From Minisyncoccota bacterium (GTDB taxonomy: Bacteria > Patescibacteria > Microgenomatia > UBA1400 > PJMF01), in the NCBI GenBank assembly GCA_012515515.1, contig JAAYYE010000012.1, forward strand, positions 74,408 through 138,407: a stretch of 64,000 nucleotides of DNA. The letters run 5' to 3'. A program made the position numbers and the translations under genes. Within the stretch, counting starts at the first letter, position 1; every line of letters begins with the position of its first letter. This document shows, piece by piece, positions 37,680 to 47,334 of the stretch. The notes under the pieces were generated by a model. It ran no database searches. It was not told the DNA's origin and worked only from the letters and a program-made list of their open reading frames with translations.

Positions 37680-37727
37680 CTTATTTTTAAGTTAAGAATT
37701 AAGTAATTTTATTGTAAACTAGAGTTC

Positions 37728-38837
37728 GTGGATATAGGTAATAAAAAAATTGCCATCATACATGATTCCTTAACTCAATTTGGAGGAGCAGAAAGGGTGC
37801 TTTTTTATCTTATAAAAATGTTTCCTCGCGCAGATGTTTATACTTCATTAGCCAGTAAAAAATTAAAAACGCAAGTTGAAAATAAGATTACTGGAAAATT
37901 TTGTTGCTCAAAACTCAGCAATGTAAAACTGGCCATTAAATATCCCAGCTTGTTTAAGCCTTATTTTTTTCATTATTATTGGGAAAGTTTAAATTTGGAT
38001 AAATACGATTTGGTGATATCCTCTTCTCACTCTTTTTGTGCTCACTGGATAAACACTAAACAAAAACATATAAGCTATATTCACACCACACCAAGATTCT
38101 TACACGACGAAGTTAATCAAATGCTTTGCTTAAAGCGTCCATTTTTTAGAATTATTACTCAGCCATATTTTAATTATTTAAGAAAAAAAAATTTGGCCAA
38201 ATTAAAAAAAATAGACTATTTGTTAACTAACTCATTTAATGTAAAAAACAGAATAAAAAAATATTATGGTCTAGATGCTGAAGTTATATATCCACCAGTT
38301 GACAATAATTACGCACCCCCTATCAAGAAAAATATTCAAAAATCAAATAATTATTTATTTTATTCGCGCTTAGTTGAACAAAAAGGCATAGATTTGGTAA
38401 TAAAAACTTTTAATCAAAATAAAAAACCCTTGTTGGTAGTTGGCACAGGCCCCAAAGAAAAAAAGTGGCAATCAATGGCTAACAAGAATATTAAATTCTT
38501 GGGTTTTGTCCCTGACAGCAAAATGGCTGAAATTTTTCAACAAATCCAGGCTTTAATTTATGCATCAATTGACGAAGACTTTGGCATGGTTCCTGTCGAG
38601 GCCATGAGCCATGGTTTGCCAGTAATTGCCTATAAAAGTGGCGGAAGCAAAGAAACAATTATTAATAAAAAAACTGGCTTATTTTTCACAAAATATACTG
38701 AAAAAGACTTAAATTTAGCTATCGAAAACTTTGAAAAAATGCTTTTTGATAAGCAAGATTGCGTGAGGCAAGCGTTAAAGTTTGATAAAAGTATCTTCGA
38801 TAAAAAAATAAAAAAAATTGTAAAAAATGAGTATTAA
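37728..38837 (+). CDS. GT4 family glycosyltransferase
   Basis: 369 residues. N-terminal half: KKIAIIHDSLTQFGGAERVL, ISSSHSFCAHWI, HTTPRFL. C-terminal nucleotide-sugar half: YFLFYSRLVEQKGIDLVIKTF, VVGTGPKEKKW, GFVPDSKMAEIFQ, and EDFGMVPVEAMSHGLPVIAYKSGGSKETI with the E-x7-E motif near 285. It resembles the mannosyl/rhamnosyl transferases of GT4. The start is GTG at 37728. TTAAGA, 17 bp and TAAACT place the -10 exactly 7 bases before it, a candidate leaderless start. Confidence 0.88.
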   Translation: MDIGNKKIAIIHDSLTQFGGAERVLFYLIKMFPRADVYTSLASKKLKTQVENKITGKFCCSKLSNVKLAIKYPSLFKPYFFHYYWESLNLDKYDLVISSSHSFCAHWINTKQKHISYIHTTPRFLHDEVNQMLCLKRPFFRIITQPYFNYLRKKNLAKLKKIDYLLTNSFNVKNRIKKYYGLDAEVIYPPVDNNYAPPIKKNIQKSNNYLFYSRLVEQKGIDLVIKTFNQNKKPLLVVGTGPKEKKWQSMANKNIKFLGFVPDSKMAEIFQQIQALIYASIDEDFGMVPVEAMSHGLPVIAYKSGGSKETIINKKTGLFFTKYTEKDLNLAIENFEKMLFDKQDCVRQALKFDKSIFDKKIKKIVKNEY

Positions 38838-38878
38838 TAAGCCCCCAATTTTCTCTCTTTAATGGCATAATAGCGCTT

Positions 38879-39661
38879 ATGTTAGCTTTATTAGAAAACA
38901 AGCAATTTATTATTGGTCAATTTGATAAAGTGATAGATGCTCTTGCTAAAAAATTGACTAAAAAGGAAAATTCTCAAATAATTTTAGCCTGTTCTTTACA
39001 CGAGCTAGCAATTAAAAACGAAAAAAGTCATGCTAAATTTTATCAAAACATTGACTACTGCACCACCGACAGCATGCTCATCACCAAATATTTTCAAAAA
39101 AAATATCAAGAAAAAATTGATCGAGTTTATGGCCCAGATTTAATGTTGGCAGTTTTTACTAAACAGCAAAAAAATAAAACGAAAATAACACATTATTTGC
39201 TCTGCCCAAATTTAATTACTAAGAAAAAAATTAGCAACTTGTTGCGAAAAAGATACCCAAACAGCCTTATCCTCGCTGATTATTTGCCAAAAAAGATTAA
39301 TCGGCAACAGGAGTTAGCACAATATCAGAAAATTATTGATACCAAAGCAGACTTTGTCTGGATTGGCATTGGCTCACCTAAACAATTAGAAATTACCAAC
39401 TGGTTAAAGGATCATTCTCAAGGAATGAAAATTTTTTGTGTGGGCGCTGCTTTTGAATTTATTAGTGGGCAAAAAAAACAAGCACCGGTCTGGATGCAAA
39501 AAAATGGTTTAGAATGGTTGTTTCGCCTAATAAGTGAGCCTAAAAGACTATGGAAAAGATATTTAGTGACTGTTCCCAAATATTTGCTGAGACAATTAGC
39601 CTCAGCAATTAATAAAAAAATAAAAAATAATGCTAAAAAAGCAAAAACTACTTTATCTTAG
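38879..39661 (+). CDS. WecG/TagA/CpsF-family (GT26) glycosyltransferase
   Basis: 260 residues. The family signatures are HELAIKNEKSHAKFY..DYCTTDSMLITKYF..KIDRVYGPDLM, then FVWIGIGSPKQLEITNWL, and VGAAFEFISGQKKQAPVWMQKNGLEWLFRLISEPKRLWKRY near the end. GT26 enzymes add the second sugar (often N-acetylmannosamine) to a polyprenyl-diphosphate-linked sugar. It fits a lipid-linked glycan started by the sugar transferase at 56596. CATAAT with an upstream TGG ends exactly 7 bases before the ATG. Confidence 0.93.
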   Translation: MLALLENKQFIIGQFDKVIDALAKKLTKKENSQIILACSLHELAIKNEKSHAKFYQNIDYCTTDSMLITKYFQKKYQEKIDRVYGPDLMLAVFTKQQKNKTKITHYLLCPNLITKKKISNLLRKRYPNSLILADYLPKKINRQQELAQYQKIIDTKADFVWIGIGSPKQLEITNWLKDHSQGMKIFCVGAAFEFISGQKKQAPVWMQKNGLEWLFRLISEPKRLWKRYLVTVPKYLLRQLASAINKKIKNNAKKAKTTLS

Positions 39662-40856
39662 TCAGTGTTTTCCACTACCCCTCGATGGTGGTGGCCGTAT
39701 TAAAACTTTTAATACCCTAAAAACGCTTTCAGAAAAATTTGATATTTTTGCTGTTTTTGTTTCTGAAAGAAACGCCACTAAAGAGCAATTAGCTGAGTTT
39801 AAAAAACTAGGTATTCGAGTCAAAGTTTTCAAAACCAAATTAATGGCAGAAAGCATCAAGGAAGATTATCTGAAACTAGCTTGGAATTACCTACAACTTC
39901 GGCCACATTTTGTCTATCAATATCGATATAAGCCTAGTTTTCCCTGGATAAAGAACAAGATTCTCAATTGGCAACCGGATATTATTCATGTAGATCACAT
40001 TAATTCTGCACAATTTTTACCAAAAAAGAGCTGGCTAAAAAAAAATTGTCTCAAAATGCCAGTCTTAATTTTGGAAAATCATAATTTAGATCACGTTTTG
40101 TTTTTTACTAGATTCAAAGAATCAAAAAAAATCATTCGTAAAATCTATTTATTGTTAGAAGGTAGTTTAAATTTACTTTATGGAGAAATAAATTATCGTA
40201 GATTTGATCACATTTTTTCAATTTCCGAGTCTGAAGCAATTTATCTTAAGACAAAATGTAAAAGTGTTTTTACTCAACCACTGGTTTATCCTCTTAAGTC
40301 AGTAAAAACTAGTCAAAATAAAATTTATGATATCTTGTTTGTTGGTTATTTAGAATGGCCACCCAATGAAGTAGCAGTCCGCTGGTTTGGCGAAAAAATT
40401 TTGCCACTGGTCAATCAAGAAATGCCCAAAATTAAATTCCATGTAATAGGTAACAAAAATCCTAGATTAGAGGATTTAAAAAGCAATAAAAATATATTTT
40501 TTTATGGGCATCAAAAAAATATTGATCAATTTTTAGCCAAAAGTAAAGTTTTTGTTTTGCCTTTTCAAACTGGGGCTGGAGTGAGATTAAAATCCCTCAC
40601 TGCCCTGCAAAATGGCATCCCGTTGGTGTCTACGCAATTGGGAGTTGATGGACTAGGGATAACTGGCGGACAGCACTATTTGCTGGCTGAAACAGAAGAA
40701 GAATTTGCCAAACAAGTGATTAAACTACTAAAAAACAAATCTTTAAGAGAAAAAATGGGTTCGGCAGAAAGAAAGTATTTCCAACAACATCATGCTGAAA
40801 AAAACAATAAAGTATTTTTGAGAAAATATCTAAAATGCGTAAAATCAAAGCCATAA
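39630..40856 (+). CDS. GT4-type glycosyltransferase
   Basis: 408 residues. Opening KLLYLSQCFPLPLDGGGRIKTFNTL is the donor/acceptor glycine-rich start of GT4. DIIHVDHINSAQF, FDHIFSISESEAIYL, DILFVGYLEWPPNEVAVRWFGEKILPLV, and GAGVRLKSLTALQNGIPLVSTQLGVDG follow. It resembles enzymes annotated as group 1 transferases with the GAGxRlKllEA motif. The acceptor is unknown. It overlaps the GT26 gene by 32 bases and the next gene by 22 bases, so the three are one translational block. Confidence 0.85.
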   Translation: MLKKQKLLYLSQCFPLPLDGGGRIKTFNTLKTLSEKFDIFAVFVSERNATKEQLAEFKKLGIRVKVFKTKLMAESIKEDYLKLAWNYLQLRPHFVYQYRYKPSFPWIKNKILNWQPDIIHVDHINSAQFLPKKSWLKKNCLKMPVLILENHNLDHVLFFTRFKESKKIIRKIYLLLEGSLNLLYGEINYRRFDHIFSISESEAIYLKTKCKSVFTQPLVYPLKSVKTSQNKIYDILFVGYLEWPPNEVAVRWFGEKILPLVNQEMPKIKFHVIGNKNPRLEDLKSNKNIFFYGHQKNIDQFLAKSKVFVLPFQTGAGVRLKSLTALQNGIPLVSTQLGVDGLGITGGQHYLLAETEEEFAKQVIKLLKNKSLREKMGSAERKYFQQHHAEKNNKVFLRKYLKCVKSKP

Positions 40857-41917
40857 TTAAAGACTTGCTAAGCAACTTTTTATACAATGCTCAAAGAAAC
40901 AAACAGGTGATTGCTGACAAACCATCAGATGTACATCTTCACGTAACTGACGATTGCTGCCTCAAATGTAAAATGTGTGACATCTGGAAATTAAAAGAAA
41001 AACAAAGAAACCTAGATTATAAAACAGCCACAAAAATAATTAACAAGCTGGTGAAGTGGCTCAACAATAATTTTAAATTGACTTTTGCTGGCGGAGAACC
41101 ATTTTTAAATAAAGATTTTATTAAAATTATTGATTACGCACATAAAAAAGGCATAAAAACTAGTACTAATAGCAACGCCTACCTTATTGATAGAACTTTA
41201 GCGAAAAAAATTGTTAAAAGTGGTTTAACACAAATTTTCCTCTCCGTAGATGGACTAGAAAAAGAACACAATTTTATTAGAGGGAGGCAAGACTCCTTTC
41301 AAAGAATCACTAAAGCCATTAATTATCTAAATGAGGAAAAAACTACTAAGAATTCGCCAACAATTTTTATTAATACCGTTATTTCTAATAATAATTATAC
41401 TCAAATTAAAAAAATCATATATTTTGCCAAAAAAGCAAAAGTTTCTGGAATAAATTTTCAAGCAATTATGCCCAATTTTGCCAGTGATTATAAAAAAGAT
41501 TGGTTTAAATCAAACCCTTTTTGGCCAAAAAATAAAGAAAAAGCCGTCAAAGTAATAGAAGAATTAATTCAATTAAAAAATAAACAACCTGATTTTATTC
41601 TTAACTCAACTCTCGATTTAAAAAACATTAAAAAATTCTTCGAAAATCCTGAATTATTTCAAGAAACAGAAAAGTGTTCCGTCGGATTTAATAATTTTAT
41701 GATTGATACTACTGCCAACATGCGTCTTTGCTATGAAATGGGCACAATCGGCAATATCTTAGAAGAAAATCCAGAAAAAATATGGCAAAGTAAAAAAGCA
41801 AATTTACATCGAAAAAAAATCGTCAAATGCCAAAGGCCATGTAAATTATTGCCTTGCAATAATTTACAAATCATCAATTGGCTAAAAAGATATTTTAAAT
41901 CATTTGGCAAAAGATAG
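40835..41917 (+). CDS. Radical SAM protein with SPASM-like C-terminus
   Basis: 360 residues. The 4Fe-4S SAM motif C-x3-C-x2-C is at residues 41-48 (CCLKCKMC). LTFAGGEPFLNKDF, STNSNAYLI, and LFLSVDG-like IFLSVDGLEKEHNFIRG follow the usual radical SAM order. The C-terminus has KCSVGFN, RLCYEMG and KCQRPCKLLPC, an extra cysteine set like SPASM domains that bind more clusters. Members modify peptides, sugars or lipids. It sits in an overlapping run of glycosyltransferase genes, so a glycan or glycolipid substrate is plausible. Confidence 0.85.
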   Translation: MRKIKAIIKDLLSNFLYNAQRNKQVIADKPSDVHLHVTDDCCLKCKMCDIWKLKEKQRNLDYKTATKIINKLVKWLNNNFKLTFAGGEPFLNKDFIKIIDYAHKKGIKTSTNSNAYLIDRTLAKKIVKSGLTQIFLSVDGLEKEHNFIRGRQDSFQRITKAINYLNEEKTTKNSPTIFINTVISNNNYTQIKKIIYFAKKAKVSGINFQAIMPNFASDYKKDWFKSNPFWPKNKEKAVKVIEELIQLKNKQPDFILNSTLDLKNIKKFFENPELFQETEKCSVGFNNFMIDTTANMRLCYEMGTIGNILEENPEKIWQSKKANLHRKKIVKCQRPCKLLPCNNLQIINWLKRYFKSFGKR

Positions 41918-41938
41918 ATTAGACTAATGATAAAATTA

Positions 41939-42799
41939 TCAATCAATGATTTCCACTATTGTTGCATCTTCAATTGCGTAATCTTTAAACTGAAGCCAGA
42001 TTGTTGAACCAAGTTTTAACACGGTGTTGTTAATATAAAAATCTCGATCTAAACTGCTAAATGATTTAATTTTTACTAACATCGTTAAGTCTCGATAATC
42101 TGGATTATAAGTTTTAATCATTTCGCCGCGAATATCTGAGTAGGTGTAAAAAGTATGTGTTTCTTTTTTAATTTCTAATATTTCTGCAATTAAATTTCCA
42201 TTAGTATCATAAGCCTGATCTCCCGCAAGAATTGTATCAGCGGTCGAATTCAATAAACCCCTTTTTACTACTTTGATTGTTTTGTAAAAATAATCAATTT
42301 CTTGTTCACCAGTATTGATGATAATTCCTCTCAATTGATTTTCTGGAAAATTAATAATCAAAGAAGAACCAACAGTCAAAGGTTTAAACTCATATAAATA
42401 TTGATTTTTATTCTTATCAAAATCGACTCTTAATTTTAAATCAACATAAATCATTCTATAGGGGCCGCCCTGATCGTAATTATCAATATCAACCACCTCG
42501 GCAACTGTTTGACCAAAGGCATCTTTTGCCTGAGCACCTGCTAAAAGATTATTGCCATACCAATATCTAGGAGGAGTGCCACTACCATACCACCAGTCAA
42601 CATTTTCTACCGCTACTCTAACATTTGTCCATACAACCCGGCGTTGCAAGCGATTATGAATAAAGAAAATTAAGACAAACAATAATAAAAAAATTATTAA
42701 ATAATCAAAGATATTTAATTTATTAATAAAAACTTTTATATCCTGTATAATGCGCCTTATGAGAGATTTCTTTTTAAGCAAAGATTTTCGTTTTTTCAT
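41939..42799 (-). CDS. DUF4330-like membrane-anchored protein
   Basis: 286 residues from ATG 42799 (MKKRKSL). A basic N-terminus with one membrane helix (about residues 31-46, NIFDYLIIFLLLFVLIFF) precedes an extracytoplasmic, beta-rich body with two similar halves (AGAQAKDAFGQTVAEVVDID; AGDQAYDTNGNLIAEILEI), the internal repeat typical of DUF4330. The frame runs back to 42883, but TATTGT lies exactly 7 bases before ATG 42799, favouring that start. This still overlaps the divergent O-antigen ligase-like gene by 41 bases. Function unknown. Confidence 0.7.
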   Translation of the reverse strand: MKKRKSLLKKKSLIRRIIQDIKVFINKLNIFDYLIIFLLLFVLIFFIHNRLQRRVVWTNVRVAVENVDWWYGSGTPPRYWYGNNLLAGAQAKDAFGQTVAEVVDIDNYDQGGPYRMIYVDLKLRVDFDKNKNQYLYEFKPLTVGSSLIINFPENQLRGIIINTGEQEIDYFYKTIKVVKRGLLNSTADTILAGDQAYDTNGNLIAEILEIKKETHTFYTYSDIRGEMIKTYNPDYRDLTMLVKIKSFSSLDRDFYINNTVLKLGSTIWLQFKDYAIEDATIVEIID

Positions 42800-44228
42800 A
42801 GTTAATACAATATTTTTATTCAGTTTATTATTAGTAAATTCAAACAAAATCCTATTATTGTTTGCTTGCGCGTATTTAATCATATTGATTAAAAAAACGC
42901 AAAATTATCGCTTGAGCTTGTTTATTATGTTTTTTAACTTTTTACCGCTGATTGTGGGCAGAAATATCATTGAAACTACTCTAATCGATCACCGAGAAAT
43001 CGTCGGTTTTTCAATTTTTAGCGTTAAATATTTTTTCCCGATTTATTTATCTGATTTATTTTTACTGTTAATTTACCAAAATTATTTCTCCGAAAAATTT
43101 TTTGCAAAGAACAAGCAAAATATACATAAAAAGCAAGCAATTGATAAAAAATTTGCAATGCCCTTTATCAGCTTAAGCTTGTTTTTTTGCCTAGTGTTGA
43201 TAAGAAGCCTCAACCATGAATTTTCTGATCTATTGTTTTTTTCCTCACTGATTATTGTTAAATACTTGCTAATTTTTGCTTTACCACTAATACTTAATTT
43301 TAAAAAATCCTCAAAACTATTCGCTCAATTAGTAACCAGTAGTCTTTTTTTTCACAGCATAATTATTTTTATTGAACAAATAAAAGGCGGAAATATAGGT
43401 AAATTTATTGAAAATAGACTACCTGGATTAGAAGTGGGTACTCTATCCTCCGAGTCAAAAGATTTGTTGAGAGCAGATGGCATTTTTAATGAACCAAATA
43501 TTAGTGCTATTTTTCTATTAATCAACATTGTAGTTTTGAGCAATATTGCCATTGCTCAACAAAATAAAAATAAAAAACTCAGCTATTTTTATTACATTAT
43601 TATTTTCTTGGCTTTAGTAGCTATCATATTTACAGGTAGTCGAAGTTTGTATGCTATAACAATCATTTATTTATTTGTCTTCTTTTATAAACACAAAAAA
43701 CAAGCAATAAGATTACTACAAAAAACCTGGAAAAACCGTCTGCTCAAAACGCTTATTATCAGTTCATTAATCTTGATTTTGCCCTACTTCCTGAGTCGGA
43801 TGGATAGTGTTAAAAATGTGTTTACTGATACCGGAAGCTTAACTTACCGATCAGAACTTAACCGGACAGTATTATCCATGTCTTATAAAAAACTACTTGG
43901 GTTTGGCTTGGATTTGACTCCATATTATCTAGCAAAAAGTTTAAAGACTGTAGACAGTCTCCCTGTGATTTTTGATCAAGCTCCTGCGCATAATATTCTT
44001 ATTCAGATCTTGGCTGAAACCGGCATTTTTGCATTTATCTTTTTTATTATTTTTGTTTATTATTCCTTAAAAATTGGCTTTCAAGGAAAAAACAAATATT
44101 TTAGTTTAGCTGCGCTTTTTTATTTGTTAGCTGCTCAATTTCATCCAGTGTTCACCAATCACTATGAATTAACTGCTTTTTTCTTTTTATATTTGGGCTT
44201 AGGAATGTATGAAAAAAAATATAAATAA
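42759..44228 (+). CDS. O-antigen ligase/Wzy-like membrane protein
   Basis: 489 residues from ATG 42759 with about eleven membrane segments. Motifs of the O-antigen ligase family: GIFNEPNISAIFLLINIVV, FTGSRSLYAITIIYLFVF, then the large loop YKKLLGFGLDL with QAPAHNILIQILAETGIFAF near residue 410. The histidine in AHNI lies where WaaL/Wzy enzymes keep theirs. A first ATG at 42750 lies inside TATAAT (42746-42751); ATG 42759 is exactly 7 bases past it and is preferred. Its end overlaps the next gene by 20 bases. Confidence 0.85.
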   Translation: MRDFFLSKDFRFFIVNTIFLFSLLLVNSNKILLLFACAYLIILIKKTQNYRLSLFIMFFNFLPLIVGRNIIETTLIDHREIVGFSIFSVKYFFPIYLSDLFLLLIYQNYFSEKFFAKNKQNIHKKQAIDKKFAMPFISLSLFFCLVLIRSLNHEFSDLLFFSSLIIVKYLLIFALPLILNFKKSSKLFAQLVTSSLFFHSIIIFIEQIKGGNIGKFIENRLPGLEVGTLSSESKDLLRADGIFNEPNISAIFLLINIVVLSNIAIAQQNKNKKLSYFYYIIIFLALVAIIFTGSRSLYAITIIYLFVFFYKHKKQAIRLLQKTWKNRLLKTLIISSLILILPYFLSRMDSVKNVFTDTGSLTYRSELNRTVLSMSYKKLLGFGLDLTPYYLAKSLKTVDSLPVIFDQAPAHNILIQILAETGIFAFIFFIIFVYYSLKIGFQGKNKYFSLAALFYLLAAQFHPVFTNHYELTAFFFLYLGLGMYEKKYK

Positions 44229-47200
44229 AAAAATTAGTCAGCTGTTTTTGTTGTTTATTATTATTGTTGTCCTTGCCTTAATTTCTTTCACTTACTTATA
44301 TAAAAAAAGCCAAAATTGGCAATTTTATACAAATAAAAGCATTGGGCCAAACAACAAACTCAATATTTTTGATAATTTAATTTTTGACAAAAATACAGTT
44401 TTTTTTAATAGCCAAAACAATAATACTTATGCCTTAAATAAAAATAATGGTCAAATTAGTTGGATATTTAGTGCTGAATACTACAGTCCTTTTCCGCCAA
44501 CAATTACTGATGATAAAGTTTTTTTAGCAAATTTTGACGGAAACATTTATTGTCTAGACAAAAATACTGGCAAAAAAATTTGGCAATTTAGCACAGAAGA
44601 ACAATACCAGCCTGATACACCAGTGTTAAAATCAAGCAATCATGACCTGGTTTTTATCGGTTCGAGAAATGGAGCTCTGTACGCTTTAAACAGTGTCGAT
44701 GGTTCATTGGTTTGGAAAAAACAATTTCAAGAACTCAATGCTTCTAAAGCTTTTATCGGAGGTTCAATTCATTTTGGTAGTATTTATCTTGATGATGATG
44801 CGGTTTATGTTTTTAATGCCGTAGAGAATAAATTTTTTTCAATTTCACAATTAGATGGGACAAGTAATTGGCAAATAGACAATCTAGAGTTCAGTTACAG
44901 ATCACCAATGTTTTATCCAAATCACATTGTTATTAAACAAAATAAATATGTACTTAGCATTGATAAAAAAACTGGATCGATGCAAAAAATTAATCGCAGT
45001 GGGCAAGAAAATGTCGCTTGGGAAATATTTAAAATTGAGGACGATGAAGAACAACTATTGATTTTAGACGATCATGCTTTGCAAAAAATTGATATAAATT
45101 TTCGCGAGATAAAATGGACCGCAAATAATGTAGATAATGTTCTTTTTTGGCAAAATAATGCAGAATTTCCAAGTGTAAGAACTACTAAAGAGCAAGTTAT
45201 TGCCCAAACTTTCTCAAGACTAGAAAATCAGAACATTTTGCTTTTCCTTGATTATCACACTGGCGCCATTACTAAAACACAAAAGGTTGATAACTGGATT
45301 AACAATCAATTATATGATGACGACAATATCTTTCTATCCACTGGTACGGGAGCGCTTTATTCAATCAATTCTGCTACTTCAGCCATAAACTGGAAAGTCA
45401 CAATTGATGGTGAAACAGACTCACTGCATTTAATTAAAAATCAGCTGCTGGTAATTGCACTGAAACCTAGCGGAAAAATCTCTTTAACGTATTTAAATAA
45501 AGAAACAGGAGAACAAAAATGGACATATACGACTAATTTTATTAGTAATAAAAAAGATATCTATGTCAAAGATCAAGCAGTATTTATTTTTAACCAAGAC
45601 AATACCTTGCTCAATAAGATTGATATTAGAAATAAACAGCCAAACGATAAAACAATAAAAAAAATAAATTTTGTTTATGATCAAGATCAAAACACTAAAG
45701 ATCCTTACTTAAAAATTGAAAGGACAAATAACAAGCTATGGCAGCTAACAGAAAAAATTTCAACATTCACATATCGCTTCAAAAATTTTAAAAATATTTA
45801 TGCTTTTAATTTTGATCAAGAAATTAAGAACGATGTTTTAGAAATTTCAATCACTCATGACGAAAATCTTTATCAAAATAAATTTACTGATTTAAAAATT
45901 GAAGCAGTTTTTGAAAAAGACAATAAGCAAGACAAAATAAAACTTGGTGGTTTTTATTACGATCACAACACTTGGAAAATTCGCTTCTCTGCTCCAAGCC
46001 CCGGACAGTATAAATATCAAATCAATATTAAAAGCCCTTTTACTATCAAAAAACATGCTGGGACTATTCAATTTGATGCTGGAAAAGAGGAAAGTATTAG
46101 TAGTCAAGAAGGCTTGTTTTTAATTAATAATAAAACAGTTTTCTTCCCCCTTGGCATACAGGGTGCCTTTGCAGACTGGAATTATAACGGGAACATGATG
46201 GACACAATGAGTGATTCTGCGACCGATAAGCCCGTCTCAGATGCAAATGAGTTTTCTTATCTAAATATTGATGATTATCTTGATTCATACCAAACAGAGA
46301 CCAAAATCAATATTTTTCGTTATGGAGTTGATCATTGGACAATGCCCCTCTGGCACTCAATTGACCCAAAAAACATTGTTTTAAGTACCAATGGAGGTAA
46401 ATTTGGTGACACCCTAATAGAAAAATTAAACAATAGAGATATAAAAATTATCATGACAATTTTTGGCTTTTATCCTCCCTATCGTTCTTATGAAGAAATT
46501 AGCGATAAAAACAATCAACAGGCTCTAAAATTTTATCTAGATTATGTGATCGCCCGCTACTCTGCTGATGTCGATTTATGGGAATTAAGTAATGAGGCAG
46601 AAGCTCATGAACTTTGGTATAAGTTTGTGACAAATTATTTAAAAGAAAATGATCCCTACCACCATCCAATTAGCACCAACTGGGAAACTGAATCAGCCAA
46701 AGATTTAGACTTTTTATCAGTGCATTGGTATAACCCCGATGTTACAGATCCTGGTCAATTAGCTAATCAAATGGGGTATTTAAATCAGAAATATAATAAT
46801 CAAGAAAAAGCTGTATTGATTAGTGAATTTGGTTTTAAAAATTCTAGCTACTTTGCTAATTCTGCAGAAAGTATGAGGGTGCTGAGTTGGTTGGGTAGTT
46901 TCCAAAAGATGGGTTTAATTTTTTGGACTCAAGGGCAAAATGGTATCTACCAAAATCTGGATAATGCCAATATTTATTTAGGGCCAAGAGAAAGGCTTTA
47001 TTTGCGCAATCTGCAGGAATTTTTACCAAAAAATTTAGAAATACCAGTTGAAAATGAAATGATGGTAATTGCAGAATTGCAAACTCAAGCTTATTTATTA
47101 ACAAACCAAGATTACATTTTGGCCTATTTATTAAAATTAAATGAAAGTAAAGAAAAACATGCTTGGCTGAATTTAAATTTAAATAATAAGGCGAAATTGG

Positions 47201-47328
47201 AATGGATTGAGCCAAAAACAGGCACAATTTTGACAGAAAGCACCCTGAAAAAAGGTGAGCAAAGCATTCACATTCCAAACTTTGACTTAGATCTTGCCAT
47301 GAAAATTACTTATTTAGACAATGAATAA
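44209..47328 (+). CDS. PQQ-type beta-propeller fused to DUF5060-like and glycoside hydrolase (clan A) domains
   Basis: 1,039 residues, no close named family. N-terminal membrane anchor (about 11-30). Residues 60-460 hold repeated blades of the form LYALNSVDGSLVWKKQ, IYCLDKNTGKKIWQF and LTYLNKETGEQKW, a quinoprotein-like propeller without clear PQQ residues. About 525-620 is DUF5060-like (APSPGQYKYQINIKS). About 640-985 is a GH5-type TIM barrel with RYGVDHW, the acid/base in WELSNEAEAHELW (near 794), SVHWYNPD, and the nucleophile in VLISEFGFKN (near 871). The propeller probably binds glycan or protein, and the barrel cuts glycan at the surface. AGGA lies 5 bases before the start. Confidence 0.75.
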   Translation: MKKNINKKISQLFLLFIIIVVLALISFTYLYKKSQNWQFYTNKSIGPNNKLNIFDNLIFDKNTVFFNSQNNNTYALNKNNGQISWIFSAEYYSPFPPTITDDKVFLANFDGNIYCLDKNTGKKIWQFSTEEQYQPDTPVLKSSNHDLVFIGSRNGALYALNSVDGSLVWKKQFQELNASKAFIGGSIHFGSIYLDDDAVYVFNAVENKFFSISQLDGTSNWQIDNLEFSYRSPMFYPNHIVIKQNKYVLSIDKKTGSMQKINRSGQENVAWEIFKIEDDEEQLLILDDHALQKIDINFREIKWTANNVDNVLFWQNNAEFPSVRTTKEQVIAQTFSRLENQNILLFLDYHTGAITKTQKVDNWINNQLYDDDNIFLSTGTGALYSINSATSAINWKVTIDGETDSLHLIKNQLLVIALKPSGKISLTYLNKETGEQKWTYTTNFISNKKDIYVKDQAVFIFNQDNTLLNKIDIRNKQPNDKTIKKINFVYDQDQNTKDPYLKIERTNNKLWQLTEKISTFTYRFKNFKNIYAFNFDQEIKNDVLEISITHDENLYQNKFTDLKIEAVFEKDNKQDKIKLGGFYYDHNTWKIRFSAPSPGQYKYQINIKSPFTIKKHAGTIQFDAGKEESISSQEGLFLINNKTVFFPLGIQGAFADWNYNGNMMDTMSDSATDKPVSDANEFSYLNIDDYLDSYQTETKINIFRYGVDHWTMPLWHSIDPKNIVLSTNGGKFGDTLIEKLNNRDIKIIMTIFGFYPPYRSYEEISDKNNQQALKFYLDYVIARYSADVDLWELSNEAEAHELWYKFVTNYLKENDPYHHPISTNWETESAKDLDFLSVHWYNPDVTDPGQLANQMGYLNQKYNNQEKAVLISEFGFKNSSYFANSAESMRVLSWLGSFQKMGLIFWTQGQNGIYQNLDNANIYLGPRERLYLRNLQEFLPKNLEIPVENEMMVIAELQTQAYLLTNQDYILAYLLKLNESKEKHAWLNLNLNNKAKLEWIEPKTGTILTESTLKKGEQSIHIPNFDLDLAMKITYLDNE

Positions 47329-47334
47329 TCACTA

